Made by a program: the position numbers and the translations under genes. Below the pieces are notes generated by a model. That model was not told the DNA's origin. It did no database searches and saw only the letters and a list, made by a program, of their open reading frames with translations. DNA of 64,000 nucleotides from an uncultured Oscillospiraceae bacterium (GTDB lineage Bacteria > Bacillota > Clostridia > Oscillospirales > Ruminococcaceae). The stretch spans positions 62,001-126,000 of the forward strand of contig CAJJZS010000002.1 in NCBI GenBank assembly GCA_905197685.1, read 5' to 3'. Each line of letters opens with the position of its first letter. Positions within the stretch are counted from its first letter, which is position 1. Of this stretch, positions 33,896 to 42,936 are shown piece by piece.

Positions 33896-34948
33896 TTATT
33901 TCTTGCAGCCGAGGTAAAGCAGAATCAGGTTGATGCTGTTTTCCAAAGCGGAGTAATGGGTTCTTTCCATACCGTGAGAAGCATGAACGCCCGGACCGAT
34001 CAAGCCACCCTTGATATTATGACCGCCGTGCAGAGCAGCGCCTACATCGGAGCCGTATCTCGGGTAAATATCAACGGCATATTTTAATCCGTTTTCTTTT
34101 GCAAGTTCAATCAATCTGGTTGTCATATCGTAATCGTACGGACCGCCGGAATCTTTTGCACAGATGGAAACATCGTACTCTGTGCAGGTCAGATCCAGAC
34201 CGATACAACCCATATCCACTGCCAGAATTTCAGAAACATCGGAAGGAATATAAGCTGCGCCGTGACCGACTTCTTCAAAAACAGAGATGAAGAATTTTGT
34301 CTTATACTGCGGTTTCAAGCCCTGGTCCTTCATCATCTTCAAAGCGGTAAGCAGGCAGGCAACGCTTCCCTTATCGTCGATAAATCTGGATTTTAAGAAG
34401 CCGCTTTCGGTTACAACGGTTTTCGGGTCATAGCAGATGTAATCACCCGGCTGGATTCCCAGAGCAACAACATCCTCTTTGCTGTGTACCTGTTCATCAA
34501 TGCGGACAATCATATTATCTGCATCTCTGGTTCTGGTAGAAGCATCCGGATGAACATGAGTTGCCGGGCTTTCGGAGATGATGGTGCCGGTGTAAACTCT
34601 GCCGTCTCTGGTTCTGATGCGGCAGTATTCTCCGTCGAGGGTCGGCAGAATCGGACCGCCTACGGTGGTGAATCTTAAATCACCGGAAGAAGTGATGGAG
34701 CGAACCATCAGACCCAAAGTATCTACATGAGCGGACAACATAACGGTTTTGCTGTTATCCTCACCCTCAATGGTGATGATACCGCAGCCTTTTTCAATCT
34801 GCTCAAACTGAAAACCAAGACCTGTTGCAATTTTTTCTACTTCTTTTACAACTTCGTGGTAGTAGCCGCTCGGGCTGTCGATACCAAAAATCGTTTTTGC
34901 GGTGTCAAAAAGATATTCCTTGTAATTTGCTACCTGAAAAACATCCAT
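33896..34948 (-). CDS. M42 family aminopeptidase
   Basis: M42 enzymes are cytoplasmic dimetal aminopeptidases that form large tetrahedral assemblies. The 350-residue product has metal ligands and catalytic residues in SAHVDTLG (His, Asp), FIDDKGS (Asp), FEEVGHG (Glu-Glu) and AVDMG (Asp), with the last ligand in the GVHASHGMERTH segment. ATG 34948 has GGGAGG about 9-10 nt upstream; the in-frame extension lacks a site. It is 67 bases downstream of the MATE gene. The substrate preference is unknown. Confidence 0.92.
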   Translation of the reverse strand: MDVFQVANYKEYLFDTAKTIFGIDSPSGYYHEVVKEVEKIATGLGFQFEQIEKGCGIITIEGEDNSKTVMLSAHVDTLGLMVRSITSSGDLRFTTVGGPILPTLDGEYCRIRTRDGRVYTGTIISESPATHVHPDASTRTRDADNMIVRIDEQVHSKEDVVALGIQPGDYICYDPKTVVTESGFLKSRFIDDKGSVACLLTALKMMKDQGLKPQYKTKFFISVFEEVGHGAAYIPSDVSEILAVDMGCIGLDLTCTEYDVSICAKDSGGPYDYDMTTRLIELAKENGLKYAVDIYPRYGSDVGAALHGGHNIKGGLIGPGVHASHGMERTHYSALENSINLILLYLGCKK

Positions 34949-35015
34949 GACGATAACCTCCCAAAATTTTCTATTCACTTATCGGATTTTCATCCGGTAA
35001 AGTCAGTTTGATTTT

Positions 35016-36365
35016 TTATAATTCAATCTCTGCCCATTTTCCTTTTCTGAAGCGTGTTCCGTTTAAAACGCAGCGCAAGCACTGGTCGAGGAAAAGAGAA
35101 AGCCATGCGCCGACCAATCCCCAGCCGACCGGATAGCACAAAATCCACGCCGACAGAGGGCGAACAATCGCAATACTGATAAACGCCGTTTTTGCAATAT
35201 ATTTTGCATCTCCCGCACCGCGCAGACAGCCGGTATAGGAAAGAGCCGAGGTTTGAATGACGGTGGTTGCTGCAATAATCAGCATCAAATTTCCCGCTTC
35301 GGCAATAATCGCGCTGTCTGTGGTAAACAAGCCGACCAACTGATAGCGGAATACAACAAACAAAACGGACAACACGCCGGAAATACCGTACAGAAGCACT
35401 TTATTTACCTTCACATACAGCTTTGCCAAGTCCGGACGCTTTGCCCCCAACGACTGACCCACCAGCGAAGCAATCGCAATACTGAATCCGTCTCCGAAAG
35501 CGAAGGAAAGGTTGATGATATTCATACAAATCTGGTGGGTTGCAAATGCCACCGTTCCCAAATTTGCAACAACCTGTACATATGTAAAGAATCCAAAGCG
35601 CATGAACAGCTGTTCTACTACTGCGCTGGAGCTGATAATCCAGATACTACTCAATGTTTCCTTCTCAAATTTCCACGGAACACGGAAGGACAGGTGCAGA
35701 TAGGTATCGTGCGGCAGCACCGAACGGATGGACAGCAGACAAGCGACCGTACTGCCCAAAATGGTTGCCAACGCTGCGCCTTTTACCTCTAAACGAGGGA
35801 AACCGAAATTTCCGTGAATCAGCAGATAGTTAAAAATCAGGTTGATAATATTTGAAGTAATGTTTGTTGTCATTGAGATTCGGGTGTTACCGACACCTCT
35901 CTGCGCCGCATTGATGGTAAGACCGATACACATCGGCACAAAGCCTACCATAATGATTCTAAAATATGCTACCGAATCTGCCATGACATCCGGCTGCGCC
36001 CCCGAAAATTTCATAATCGGCTCCGCAAAAAGAAAGCCAAGTATAGAAAGAAACAACGAAAGGAAAAAGGTAATCATCAAAGCCATACGCAGACATTTCT
36101 GCGCCCCTTCTCGATTTTCCTGTCCCTTTCTTCTTGCCACAACCGTTGTCACACCGACATTTAATGACATAATCAAGGCAAGAAGGATAAATTTCGGTTG
36201 GTTTGTCAGACCGACCGCCGCAATCGCCGCCGGACCCAAACCGCCCACCATGATGGTATCTACCGAAGATACCAAACTGACCAAAACCGATTCCGCCGCA
36301 GAGGGCCATGCAATATGCAGCGCTCTTTGATATACCTCTTTTGTTGACGGAAGCGGACCTTTCAT
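35016..36365 (-). CDS. MATE family efflux transporter
   Basis: This 449-residue protein has about 12 membrane helices and the MATE two-fold layout: an N-terminal bundle with SVDTIMVGGLGPAAIAAVG and a matching C-terminal bundle with GDGFSIAIASLVGQSLGAKRP. MATE proteins export cationic compounds using Na+ or H+. I take ATG 36365 (CAGGAAA upstream) over the in-frame TTG at 36461, whose extra 32 residues look non-membrane. It follows mutS2. Confidence 0.88.
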   Translation of the reverse strand: MKGPLPSTKEVYQRALHIAWPSAAESVLVSLVSSVDTIMVGGLGPAAIAAVGLTNQPKFILLALIMSLNVGVTTVVARRKGQENREGAQKCLRMALMITFFLSLFLSILGFLFAEPIMKFSGAQPDVMADSVAYFRIIMVGFVPMCIGLTINAAQRGVGNTRISMTTNITSNIINLIFNYLLIHGNFGFPRLEVKGAALATILGSTVACLLSIRSVLPHDTYLHLSFRVPWKFEKETLSSIWIISSSAVVEQLFMRFGFFTYVQVVANLGTVAFATHQICMNIINLSFAFGDGFSIAIASLVGQSLGAKRPDLAKLYVKVNKVLLYGISGVLSVLFVVFRYQLVGLFTTDSAIIAEAGNLMLIIAATTVIQTSALSYTGCLRGAGDAKYIAKTAFISIAIVRPLSAWILCYPVGWGLVGAWLSLFLDQCLRCVLNGTRFRKGKWAEIEL

Positions 36366-36491
36366 TTGAATTTTCCTGCTTAAATGCTCGCAGGAAAAAT
36401 ATTGCGTAATCCCCTTCAACTTTTCTGCACTCCTCTGAATTTTCCCCTGAGGGAAACGCAAAACACACGCTCCCTCAAAGGCAAATTTCTT

Positions 36492-38894
36492 TTACTTGAG
36501 TTCTGCGATGGTAACGCCGTCCTCGCCTTCTCCGTAAACGCCCAGACGGAAGGTGCGAACCGCTCTGTGATTTTTTAAGTGCTGCTGAACCGCATTGCGC
36601 AAAGCGCCGGTTCCCTTTCCGTGGATTACGGTAATTGTTTTGATTCCCATCAGGATACAGCTGTCGATATATTGATCCAGCATCATGATGCCTTCCTCAA
36701 TCGTTTGCCCGCGCAAATCCAGTTCGCTGCTTGCGCTGCGCTGCGACTTGTCCCCGATGCTTTTGGTAACGCTGCCGTTGGACTTGCGTTCCATTCGTTC
36801 TACCTGACGCCTGCGCTTTTTATCCACCAAACGCAGATCGCTGACCGGAACTTTTGTCTTGATGATTCCCGCCTGAACCTGAACATTACCGGAATTGTCC
36901 GGGTCGGAGAGCAGGATACCTTCCTCGCCCAACTGGACCACCAGCACCAGGTCGCCCTTTTTAAAGGGACGCGGAGGCGTATATTCTTCTTTTACCCGTC
37001 CGATAACCGGATTGGCAACATCTTCCAGACGGTTAATGTTGGATTTGTAAATCGATTTTGCTCCCTGCACCAGTTTGGAAAATTCTGCGCTTTCCTTCTG
37101 TTTACGGATATCGTCCAGTTCTTCCAACAATTTTGCCGACTCTGCCTTTGCCGATGAAACGATTCTGTTTGCCTTTTCCTGCGCGTTGAGCAATTCCCGC
37201 TCCATCAGCTTATAGGTTTTCTGTTTATACTGCTCCAGATTTTTCTTGGATTCCAACTGTTCCTGACGCAGCTTGTCCACTTCTTCTTTTTCCTTTTCCA
37301 GTTCCTGTCTGGTTTGATCCAGCTGAGTGAGGACATCTTCAAACCTTGTCTTTTCCGCTGAAATGTTGTTCTTTGCCGCTTCGATAACCTCTTCCGGCAA
37401 GCCTAGGCGCTGGCTGATGGCAAACGCATTGGATTTTCCCGGGATTCCAATCAGCAAACGATAGGTCGGTTTTAAGGTTTCTACATCAAATTCACAGCTT
37501 GCATTGCAGACATTCGGCGTTTGCAGGGCATATTCCTTAATCTCGGCATAATGGGTGGTTGCCGCAATCTTTGCTCCGTACAAAGCCAGGCGTTCCAAAA
37601 TAGAGATGGCAAGAGCCGCACCCTCTACCGGGTCGGTTCCTGCGCCCAATTCGTCAACCAGTACAAGGCTGTCCGAATCGGCTTCTTCCATAATGGAAAC
37701 AATATTGGTCATATGAGCCGAGAAGGTGGACAAGCTTTGTTCAATGCTCTGCTCATCGCCGATATCAACCAAAACCTTTTTATACACCGAAACGGTGCTG
37801 TTTTCTGCTGTCGGCAGCATCAAGCCGCACATCGCCATCAAGGTCAGCAAACCGATTGTTTTTAAAGTAACGGTTTTGCCGCCGGTATTCGGACCGGTGA
37901 TGACTAAGGTATTAAAATCCTTTCCCAATGTAACATCGGTCGGAACAACCTTGTCCGGATCAATCAACGGATGACGCGCCTTTTTCAGGTCGATTTCTCC
38001 GCTGTCCGAAAGATTGGGGACAGTCGCTTTCATTTTATAGGCAAGGCTTGCCTTTGCAAAATAAAGGTCAATTTCCACCAGCGCCCGATAGCTTTGCAGA
38101 ATCGGGTGGGTAAACGAACCGACCAATGCGGATAATTCTGCGATAATTCGCTCTACTTCCTGTTTTTCTTTCGCCTGAAGCATACGAATTTCGTTGTTTG
38201 CTTCCACAACTGCCATCGGCTCGATAAACAATGTTGCCCCGCTGGCAGAGGTATCGTGAACCAATCCTTTAATCTCGGACCGATGTTCGCTTTTAACCGG
38301 AACAACAAATCTTCCGTCGCGCATGGTTACCAAAGTTTCCTGAAGGTATTTGCTTTGAGTCGGAGATTTAATCAGATGATCCAGTTTTTCGCGCACCTTG
38401 AGCTTTGCCTGGTTAATTTTTCTGCGCAAATCCCCCAGTTCCCGGCTTGCGCTGTCTGCCAGCTCTTCTTCCGAGAGAATTGCGTTATCCAGCGTGTTTT
38501 CCAAATCCCGATTCGGCATCAGCATTTCAAACAGCGGGTCCAGGGATGTTTCTTCCCCTTCGCAGCGTTTTCTCCAATCCTTTACCGAGCGGATATTGTG
38601 CAGAACTGCGGAAACTTCCATCAGTTCCGACAAAGAAAGATTGGAACCTTTTTCCGATTTTCTCAACGCCGCTTCACAGTTTTTTAATTTATGTAAAGAC
38701 GGTGTAGTATATCTTGCGCTGAGCATATATGCGTCCGATGTTTTTTTCATCAACGCTTTCACCGTTTTAAAATCGTCACACGGTGTCAGATTCAGCGCCA
38801 TATTCTTACTGTCATCACAGTTAGCCTGTTCTGCCAATCTTGCAAGAACTTTGTTTAATTCCAATGCCTGAAAATAGCGTTGCGCCTGATACAT
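36492..38894 (-). CDS. mutS2: MutS2 endonuclease/ATPase
   Basis: MutS2 is a MutS homologue without mismatch-binding domains. It limits homologous recombination and rescues collided ribosomes. The 800-residue protein has an N-terminal helical core, the ATPase with GPNTGGKTVTLKT (Walker A) and DELGAGTDPVEG (Walker B). A long coiled coil follows (~500-620). The C-terminal Smr nuclease domain has LDLRGQTIEEG and VIHGKGTGALR. The start MYQAQRYF at 38894 has AAGGAAGTGAG upstream. It begins 13 bases after recO. Confidence 0.95.
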   Translation of the reverse strand: MYQAQRYFQALELNKVLARLAEQANCDDSKNMALNLTPCDDFKTVKALMKKTSDAYMLSARYTTPSLHKLKNCEAALRKSEKGSNLSLSELMEVSAVLHNIRSVKDWRKRCEGEETSLDPLFEMLMPNRDLENTLDNAILSEEELADSASRELGDLRRKINQAKLKVREKLDHLIKSPTQSKYLQETLVTMRDGRFVVPVKSEHRSEIKGLVHDTSASGATLFIEPMAVVEANNEIRMLQAKEKQEVERIIAELSALVGSFTHPILQSYRALVEIDLYFAKASLAYKMKATVPNLSDSGEIDLKKARHPLIDPDKVVPTDVTLGKDFNTLVITGPNTGGKTVTLKTIGLLTLMAMCGLMLPTAENSTVSVYKKVLVDIGDEQSIEQSLSTFSAHMTNIVSIMEEADSDSLVLVDELGAGTDPVEGAALAISILERLALYGAKIAATTHYAEIKEYALQTPNVCNASCEFDVETLKPTYRLLIGIPGKSNAFAISQRLGLPEEVIEAAKNNISAEKTRFEDVLTQLDQTRQELEKEKEEVDKLRQEQLESKKNLEQYKQKTYKLMERELLNAQEKANRIVSSAKAESAKLLEELDDIRKQKESAEFSKLVQGAKSIYKSNINRLEDVANPVIGRVKEEYTPPRPFKKGDLVLVVQLGEEGILLSDPDNSGNVQVQAGIIKTKVPVSDLRLVDKKRRRQVERMERKSNGSVTKSIGDKSQRSASSELDLRGQTIEEGIMMLDQYIDSCILMGIKTITVIHGKGTGALRNAVQQHLKNHRAVRTFRLGVYGEGEDGVTIAELK

Positions 38895-38907
38895 TTTTCT
38901 CACTTCC

Positions 38908-39711
38908 TTACCGATGCGGTTCCTGCGCGTGATTCTGAGCAATCTGCTCAAACGACTGCGTCATCTTTCGCACGCTGTGGTAAAAATCCAGCGCAGGAAA
39001 CTCCTTTTCCAACTGTACTTTTAAATAAAATTCGGTAATCCCGCCCAAATTTTGCAGTCCCTGCTCGGACATTTTAAACTGAAACAGGCGGGCAGATTCC
39101 GAATAGATAATGTGACGCATCGCTGCCAACTGCGCCTTGGTGAGAGGAATCCCGTCCTTGGGAGCTGCGCCGCCCAAACAGGCAGAACAAATCAGCGTAC
39201 CGGTTGCCGGAAGAAAAAATACTTCCTTTGGATCATATTCTCCGCACCCCTGGCACCCCACCAAATCCGGCATATAGCCGGAGAGGGTCATGATGCGCAG
39301 CTCAAATACCGGTTTGATAAAATCAACCGTTCGTTTTTTTTGCTCCAACAAGTGCAGACAATTTAAAAACAGCTTTAGATACTCCCCTGCTTCTTCCCCC
39401 TGCGGAGCCAATTCCTCCGCCAACTGTGAAAAATAAGAAGCAAGGCTTGTCTGTTCCAAATCATCCCGAAGATGATAGAAGATACGGTTGGTTTCCGCAT
39501 GATTCACGCTGTACTGTTCCTTATTCAAAAACAAAACAAAGGAAGAGTAGGCGAACAGGTCGGTAGATGCCGCCATTGTTCCGCCCAGTTTTTTTACCGA
39601 CTTTACAAAGGCGTGGACAATCCCGTATTCCTCTGTCAAAATGGTAAGCAGACGGTTATCGTTGCTGAGAACTTTCTCCTTGATGACCAATCCGTTGGCT
39701 GTCACCTGCAT
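38908..39711 (-). CDS. recO: DNA repair protein RecO
   Basis: RecO helps load RecA on SSB-coated DNA. The 267-residue product starts MQVTANGLVIKE. It has an N-terminal OB fold (LVIKEKVLSNDNRLLTILT, EYGIVHAFVKS) and a four-cysteine zinc site (GCQGCGEY and ICSACLGG) in the C-terminal domain. ATG 39711 overlaps the end of yqzL by 56 bases. A longer start at 39735 is possible but overlaps more. Confidence 0.93.
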   Translation of the reverse strand: MQVTANGLVIKEKVLSNDNRLLTILTEEYGIVHAFVKSVKKLGGTMAASTDLFAYSSFVLFLNKEQYSVNHAETNRIFYHLRDDLEQTSLASYFSQLAEELAPQGEEAGEYLKLFLNCLHLLEQKKRTVDFIKPVFELRIMTLSGYMPDLVGCQGCGEYDPKEVFFLPATGTLICSACLGGAAPKDGIPLTKAQLAAMRHIIYSESARLFQFKMSEQGLQNLGGITEFYLKVQLEKEFPALDFYHSVRKMTQSFEQIAQNHAQEPHR

Positions 39712-39853
39712 CGTTTTCGATTCCTTCCCGAACACTTTCTGCGCCGGCGCGGGTCTTTGCGCAGTAATTTAAATAATCCTGAATCTTTCCGCTTTGCTCA
39801 AAACAGCTCCATGCAGTCAAATCCGACGGCTGCGGTGGGTAAGATGGTTTCAT
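39656..39853 (-). CDS. YqzL-like small protein
   Basis: This 65-residue protein has the YqzL core (LTAWSCFEQSGKIQDYLNYCAK, matching W-x-F-x-x-TG-x-I-x-x-YL) at residues 12-34. It sits exactly between era and recO, the canonical position. ATG 39853 has TCCTCC (39861-39866) at 7 nt. Its C-terminal ~30 residues overlap the start of recO in another frame. The function is unknown. Confidence 0.75.
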   Translation of the reverse strand: MKPSYPPQPSDLTAWSCFEQSGKIQDYLNYCAKTRAGAESVREGIENDAGDSQRIGHQGESSQQR

Positions 39854-39930
39854 CAAACATTCCTCCGTAACAAGTTTTCAAAAGGAAGTATTCCCAAAAC
39901 CGCCGCTGTTTATCACATTTTTTTGTTTTT

Positions 39931-40818
39931 TTAGTTAAATCCCAAATCACGGATGGAAAATTCGCTGTTTCTCCAATCCTCTCGAATCTTTACCCAACAC
40001 TGGAGATTTACCCTTGTTTCCAAAAATCCTTCAATTTCTTCTCGGGACTGGCTGGCAATTTTTTTAAGCATCGCGCCCTGCTTGCCGATAATCATTCCCT
40101 TATGGCTGGATTTTTCGCAAAGAATGGTCGCGTCGATGTCCATAATATCTTTTCCGTTTCTTTCTCTCATGCGCTCAATGACAACCGCCGTTCCGTGCGG
40201 AATTTCATCTCGCATATTGCGAAGCACCTTTTCCCGGATAATCTCCGCTACAATCACCTTTTCCGGTTGGTCGGTCAGCGTATCGTTCGGGAAAAAGTGA
40301 GGACCCTCCTGCGCCTGTTCCTTAATCAAATCAAGCAGCAGCTTTGTTCCGTCCTTTTCCTTGACGCTGATGGGAACCACCTGTTCAAAGGGGTACATTT
40401 GAGAAATTTCTACCATCTTTTTGACCATATCGTCCTTGTTTGCAAGGGTGTCTATTTTATTGATAACCAAAATTGCCGGCAGATGCAGCTGACGGATATT
40501 TTCAATCAGCTGTTTTTCCGATTCTGTTACTTCTCCCAAAGGGTCTGTTACAAAAACGGCGCAGTCTACATCGCCTACCGAATCGGATACCTGCTTTACC
40601 ATGTAATCTCCCAATTTGTTTTTGGGTTTATGAAGTCCCGGCGTGTCGATAAATACCAACTGAGTTTCTTCCTCGGTCAGTACGCCGGTAATTCTTGTTC
40701 TTGTTGTCTGGGGTTTATCGGAGATAATTGCAATTTTCTCCCCCACCAGCAAATTCAGCAACGAGGATTTTCCTACATTAGGCTTTCCCACAATGGCAAC
40801 AAAAGCCGATTTTGTCAT
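39931..40818 (-). CDS. era: GTPase Era
   Basis: Era binds 16S rRNA near the anti-Shine-Dalgarno region and helps mature the 30S subunit. The 295-residue product has G1 GKPNVGKSS (11-19), the TTRTRI G2 region, DTPGLHK (G3) and NKID (G4). The C-terminal KH domain has the HKGMIIGKQGAMLKKI signature. It precedes yqzL and recO on the same strand and follows dgkA. Confidence 0.97.
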   Translation of the reverse strand: MTKSAFVAIVGKPNVGKSSLLNLLVGEKIAIISDKPQTTRTRITGVLTEEETQLVFIDTPGLHKPKNKLGDYMVKQVSDSVGDVDCAVFVTDPLGEVTESEKQLIENIRQLHLPAILVINKIDTLANKDDMVKKMVEISQMYPFEQVVPISVKEKDGTKLLLDLIKEQAQEGPHFFPNDTLTDQPEKVIVAEIIREKVLRNMRDEIPHGTAVVIERMRERNGKDIMDIDATILCEKSSHKGMIIGKQGAMLKKIASQSREEIEGFLETRVNLQCWVKIREDWRNSEFSIRDLGFN

Positions 40819-40842
40819 GAACTCCCTGCCTTTCTGTTCTTT

Positions 40843-41331
40843 TCAACGTTTTACTTCTCTTATTTTCCGCGCTGTCCGGTCAAAGAAAAAGATAAACCAA
40901 ACCGCTGCGCACAACGCCGCACATAACAGGACAATCTTCTGCGGATTTTGCAGAAAATTGTGAAGAATTCCCAGCAAAATATCCGTATCCCAAAACAGAC
41001 AGATGCCTGCCGCCGCTGCAAACACCGCCGACACCAGCACTGCGCCCGCAGCCGCATCCTTTGCCTTTCCCGCTAACGGGTCCCAACGCGGACAGCACAA
41101 ATCCACCGTATGTTCCACTGCCGTATTAAGCAGCTCCAGGGCAATCACCGAACCGATTGCCAGAAACAAAAGCGCCTCTTCCCCTTTAGACAGAGAATAG
41201 TACTGTTTCCAATACAACACAAAACAGGCTGCCGACAAATGAAAGCGCAGATTTCGCCCTTCCTTTATCGAAGACAAAAAACCTTTTCCCGCTGCCCGAA
41301 AGGAGGCAAGCATACTTTTATTCCTGAACAT
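40843..41331 (-). CDS. dgkA: Diacylglycerol kinase / undecaprenol kinase family
   Basis: This 162-residue membrane protein is of the DgkA type, in Gram-positives usually an undecaprenol kinase. It has three or four helices and the signature ELLNTAVEHTVDL. The order ybeY-dgkA-era is typical. It overlaps the end of ybeY by 14 bases. The C-terminus extends past the usual ~125 residues with an extra helix (QKIVLLCAALCAAVWFIFF). Confidence 0.92.
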   Translation of the reverse strand: MFRNKSMLASFRAAGKGFLSSIKEGRNLRFHLSAACFVLYWKQYYSLSKGEEALLFLAIGSVIALELLNTAVEHTVDLCCPRWDPLAGKAKDAAAGAVLVSAVFAAAAGICLFWDTDILLGILHNFLQNPQKIVLLCAALCAAVWFIFFFDRTARKIREVKR

Positions 41332-41830
41332 CTTCTTCCCCTACAAAGCTCATATCCCTTTGCAGTCCCAGTTTTGTCAAAACCAGCTCTTCTTTTTCTC
41401 TCATTCTCAGAGCTTCCAGATTTTCCCCTTCATGGTCATAGCCCAACAGATGGAGCATCGAATGAACGGTTAAAAATCCAATCTCTCTGCGCAGAGAATG
41501 ACCGTACATCTGCGCCTGTTCAATCGCGCGGGGCACCGAAATGACAATATCTCCCAGCATATAAGCCTGCGTTTCATTGTTAAAATCGTACACGCCGTTT
41601 TCTCCCAACGGGAAAGACAACACGTCGGTTGCCGCATCCTTATCGCGAAATTCCCGGTTGAGCTGACGAATCTGTTCATTATCCACAAAGCTGACGCTTA
41701 CTTCTGCCGCTCCCTGAAAATCTTCCATAGTCAGCACCGCGCTGCAGCAGCGGCGAACCAAAAGTCGAATACCGGTCGGAATTTTTACTGCCTTTTGTTT
41801 GTTTGAAATAGAAACTTTTACACCATCCAT
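41318..41830 (-). CDS. ybeY: rRNA maturation endoribonuclease YbeY
   Basis: YbeY is a zinc-dependent RNase for 16S rRNA 3' end maturation and ribosome quality control. The 170-residue product has the H-x3-H-x5-H metal motif HSMLHLLGYDH. It also has RFRDKDAATDVLSFPLGE just before. It lies 4 bases after phoH and overlaps dgkA by 14 bases. Confidence 0.96.
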   Translation of the reverse strand: MDGVKVSISNKQKAVKIPTGIRLLVRRCCSAVLTMEDFQGAAEVSVSFVDNEQIRQLNREFRDKDAATDVLSFPLGENGVYDFNNETQAYMLGDIVISVPRAIEQAQMYGHSLRREIGFLTVHSMLHLLGYDHEGENLEALRMREKEELVLTKLGLQRDMSFVGEEDVQE

Positions 41831-41834
41831 AATA

Positions 41835-42785
41835 TTATCTTCGTGCCTCCCTGTTATGATACCTTTCGTATGCCGTTATAATGTCCTGCACCAATTTATG
41901 TCTGACAACGTCTTTTTCGGTCAGCTTCATAATGGCAATATCCTCTACATTTTTTAAAACCTTAACCGCCTCGATTAACCCGGATTTTCCCGCATTGGGC
42001 AGGTCAATCTGGGTTACGTCTCCGGTAACAATCGCTTTGGAATTAAATCCCAGACGGGTCAAAAACATTTTCATCTGCTCGGGCGTTGTATTCTGCGCTT
42101 CGTCCAAAATAATAAACGAATCGTCCAGCGTTCTGCCGCGCATATAAGCCAGCGGCGCTACCTCAATACAGCCCTTTTCCATATTCCTTTGAAAGTTTTC
42201 CGGTCCCATCATGTCAAACATCGCGTCATAAAGCGGACGCAGATACGGGTCCACCTTATCCTGAAGGTCGCCGGGCAAAAATCCCAGCTTTTCTCCGGCT
42301 TCCACTGCCGGACGCGTCAGCACGATTCTGCTGACCTGTTCATCGCGAAATGCGCGAACCGCCATCGCCACCGCAAGATAAGTTTTTCCCGTTCCCGCAG
42401 GACCGATGCCAAAGGTAATGGTATTGTTTTCAATCGCATCAATGTATTTCTTTTGACCGAGCGTTTTGGGCTTTACCGGTTTTCCCTTCATGGTTACCGC
42501 GATGCAGCTGTTGTTCATCTGGAGCATACTCTGCTCGCTGCCCTGTTCCACCAAAGTCATGACATAACGGATGTTCTGCTCGGAAAGCGAATGATCCTTT
42601 TCAATCATGGCAAGCAGAGTATCAATCGTTCTCTGCGCTTTTGACACCGCTTCGCTTTCTCCCGTAATTTTTACCTCTGTTCCTCGGCAGACAATATTTA
42701 CACCAAAGTGTTCTTCAATAATTCTGATATTCTGATCTGCATTGCCAAACAAAATCAGAACGTGTTCGATTTGTTCAATCTGCAA
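41835..42785 (-). CDS. phoH: PhoH-like protein
   Basis: PhoH is a P-loop ATPase often paired with YbeY and assigned to RNA metabolism. The 316-residue frame from TTG has Walker A GPAGTGKTYLAV and Walker B FIILDEAQN. A KH-like region lies upstream. The start is unclear: TTG 42785 has only a poor site (AACAGG), while GGAGGG is spaced 7 nt from an ATC codon at 42797 in the same frame. No ATG or GTG fits. It follows yqfD with about 150 bases between. Confidence 0.93.
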   Translation of the reverse strand: MQIEQIEHVLILFGNADQNIRIIEEHFGVNIVCRGTEVKITGESEAVSKAQRTIDTLLAMIEKDHSLSEQNIRYVMTLVEQGSEQSMLQMNNSCIAVTMKGKPVKPKTLGQKKYIDAIENNTITFGIGPAGTGKTYLAVAMAVRAFRDEQVSRIVLTRPAVEAGEKLGFLPGDLQDKVDPYLRPLYDAMFDMMGPENFQRNMEKGCIEVAPLAYMRGRTLDDSFIILDEAQNTTPEQMKMFLTRLGFNSKAIVTGDVTQIDLPNAGKSGLIEAVKVLKNVEDIAIMKLTEKDVVRHKLVQDIITAYERYHNREARR

Positions 42786-42936
42786 TACCTGTTCGATGAA
42801 GAATCCCTCCAGACCGTCCTATTCCGTCAGAAAATTTTTATTTTAATATATACAAGTATTATTATACCACAAGCCGACAGATTTTACAAACTTATTTTCA
42901 TGATTTCTTCTTTTCGACCGATTTTTTTGTGAATTT

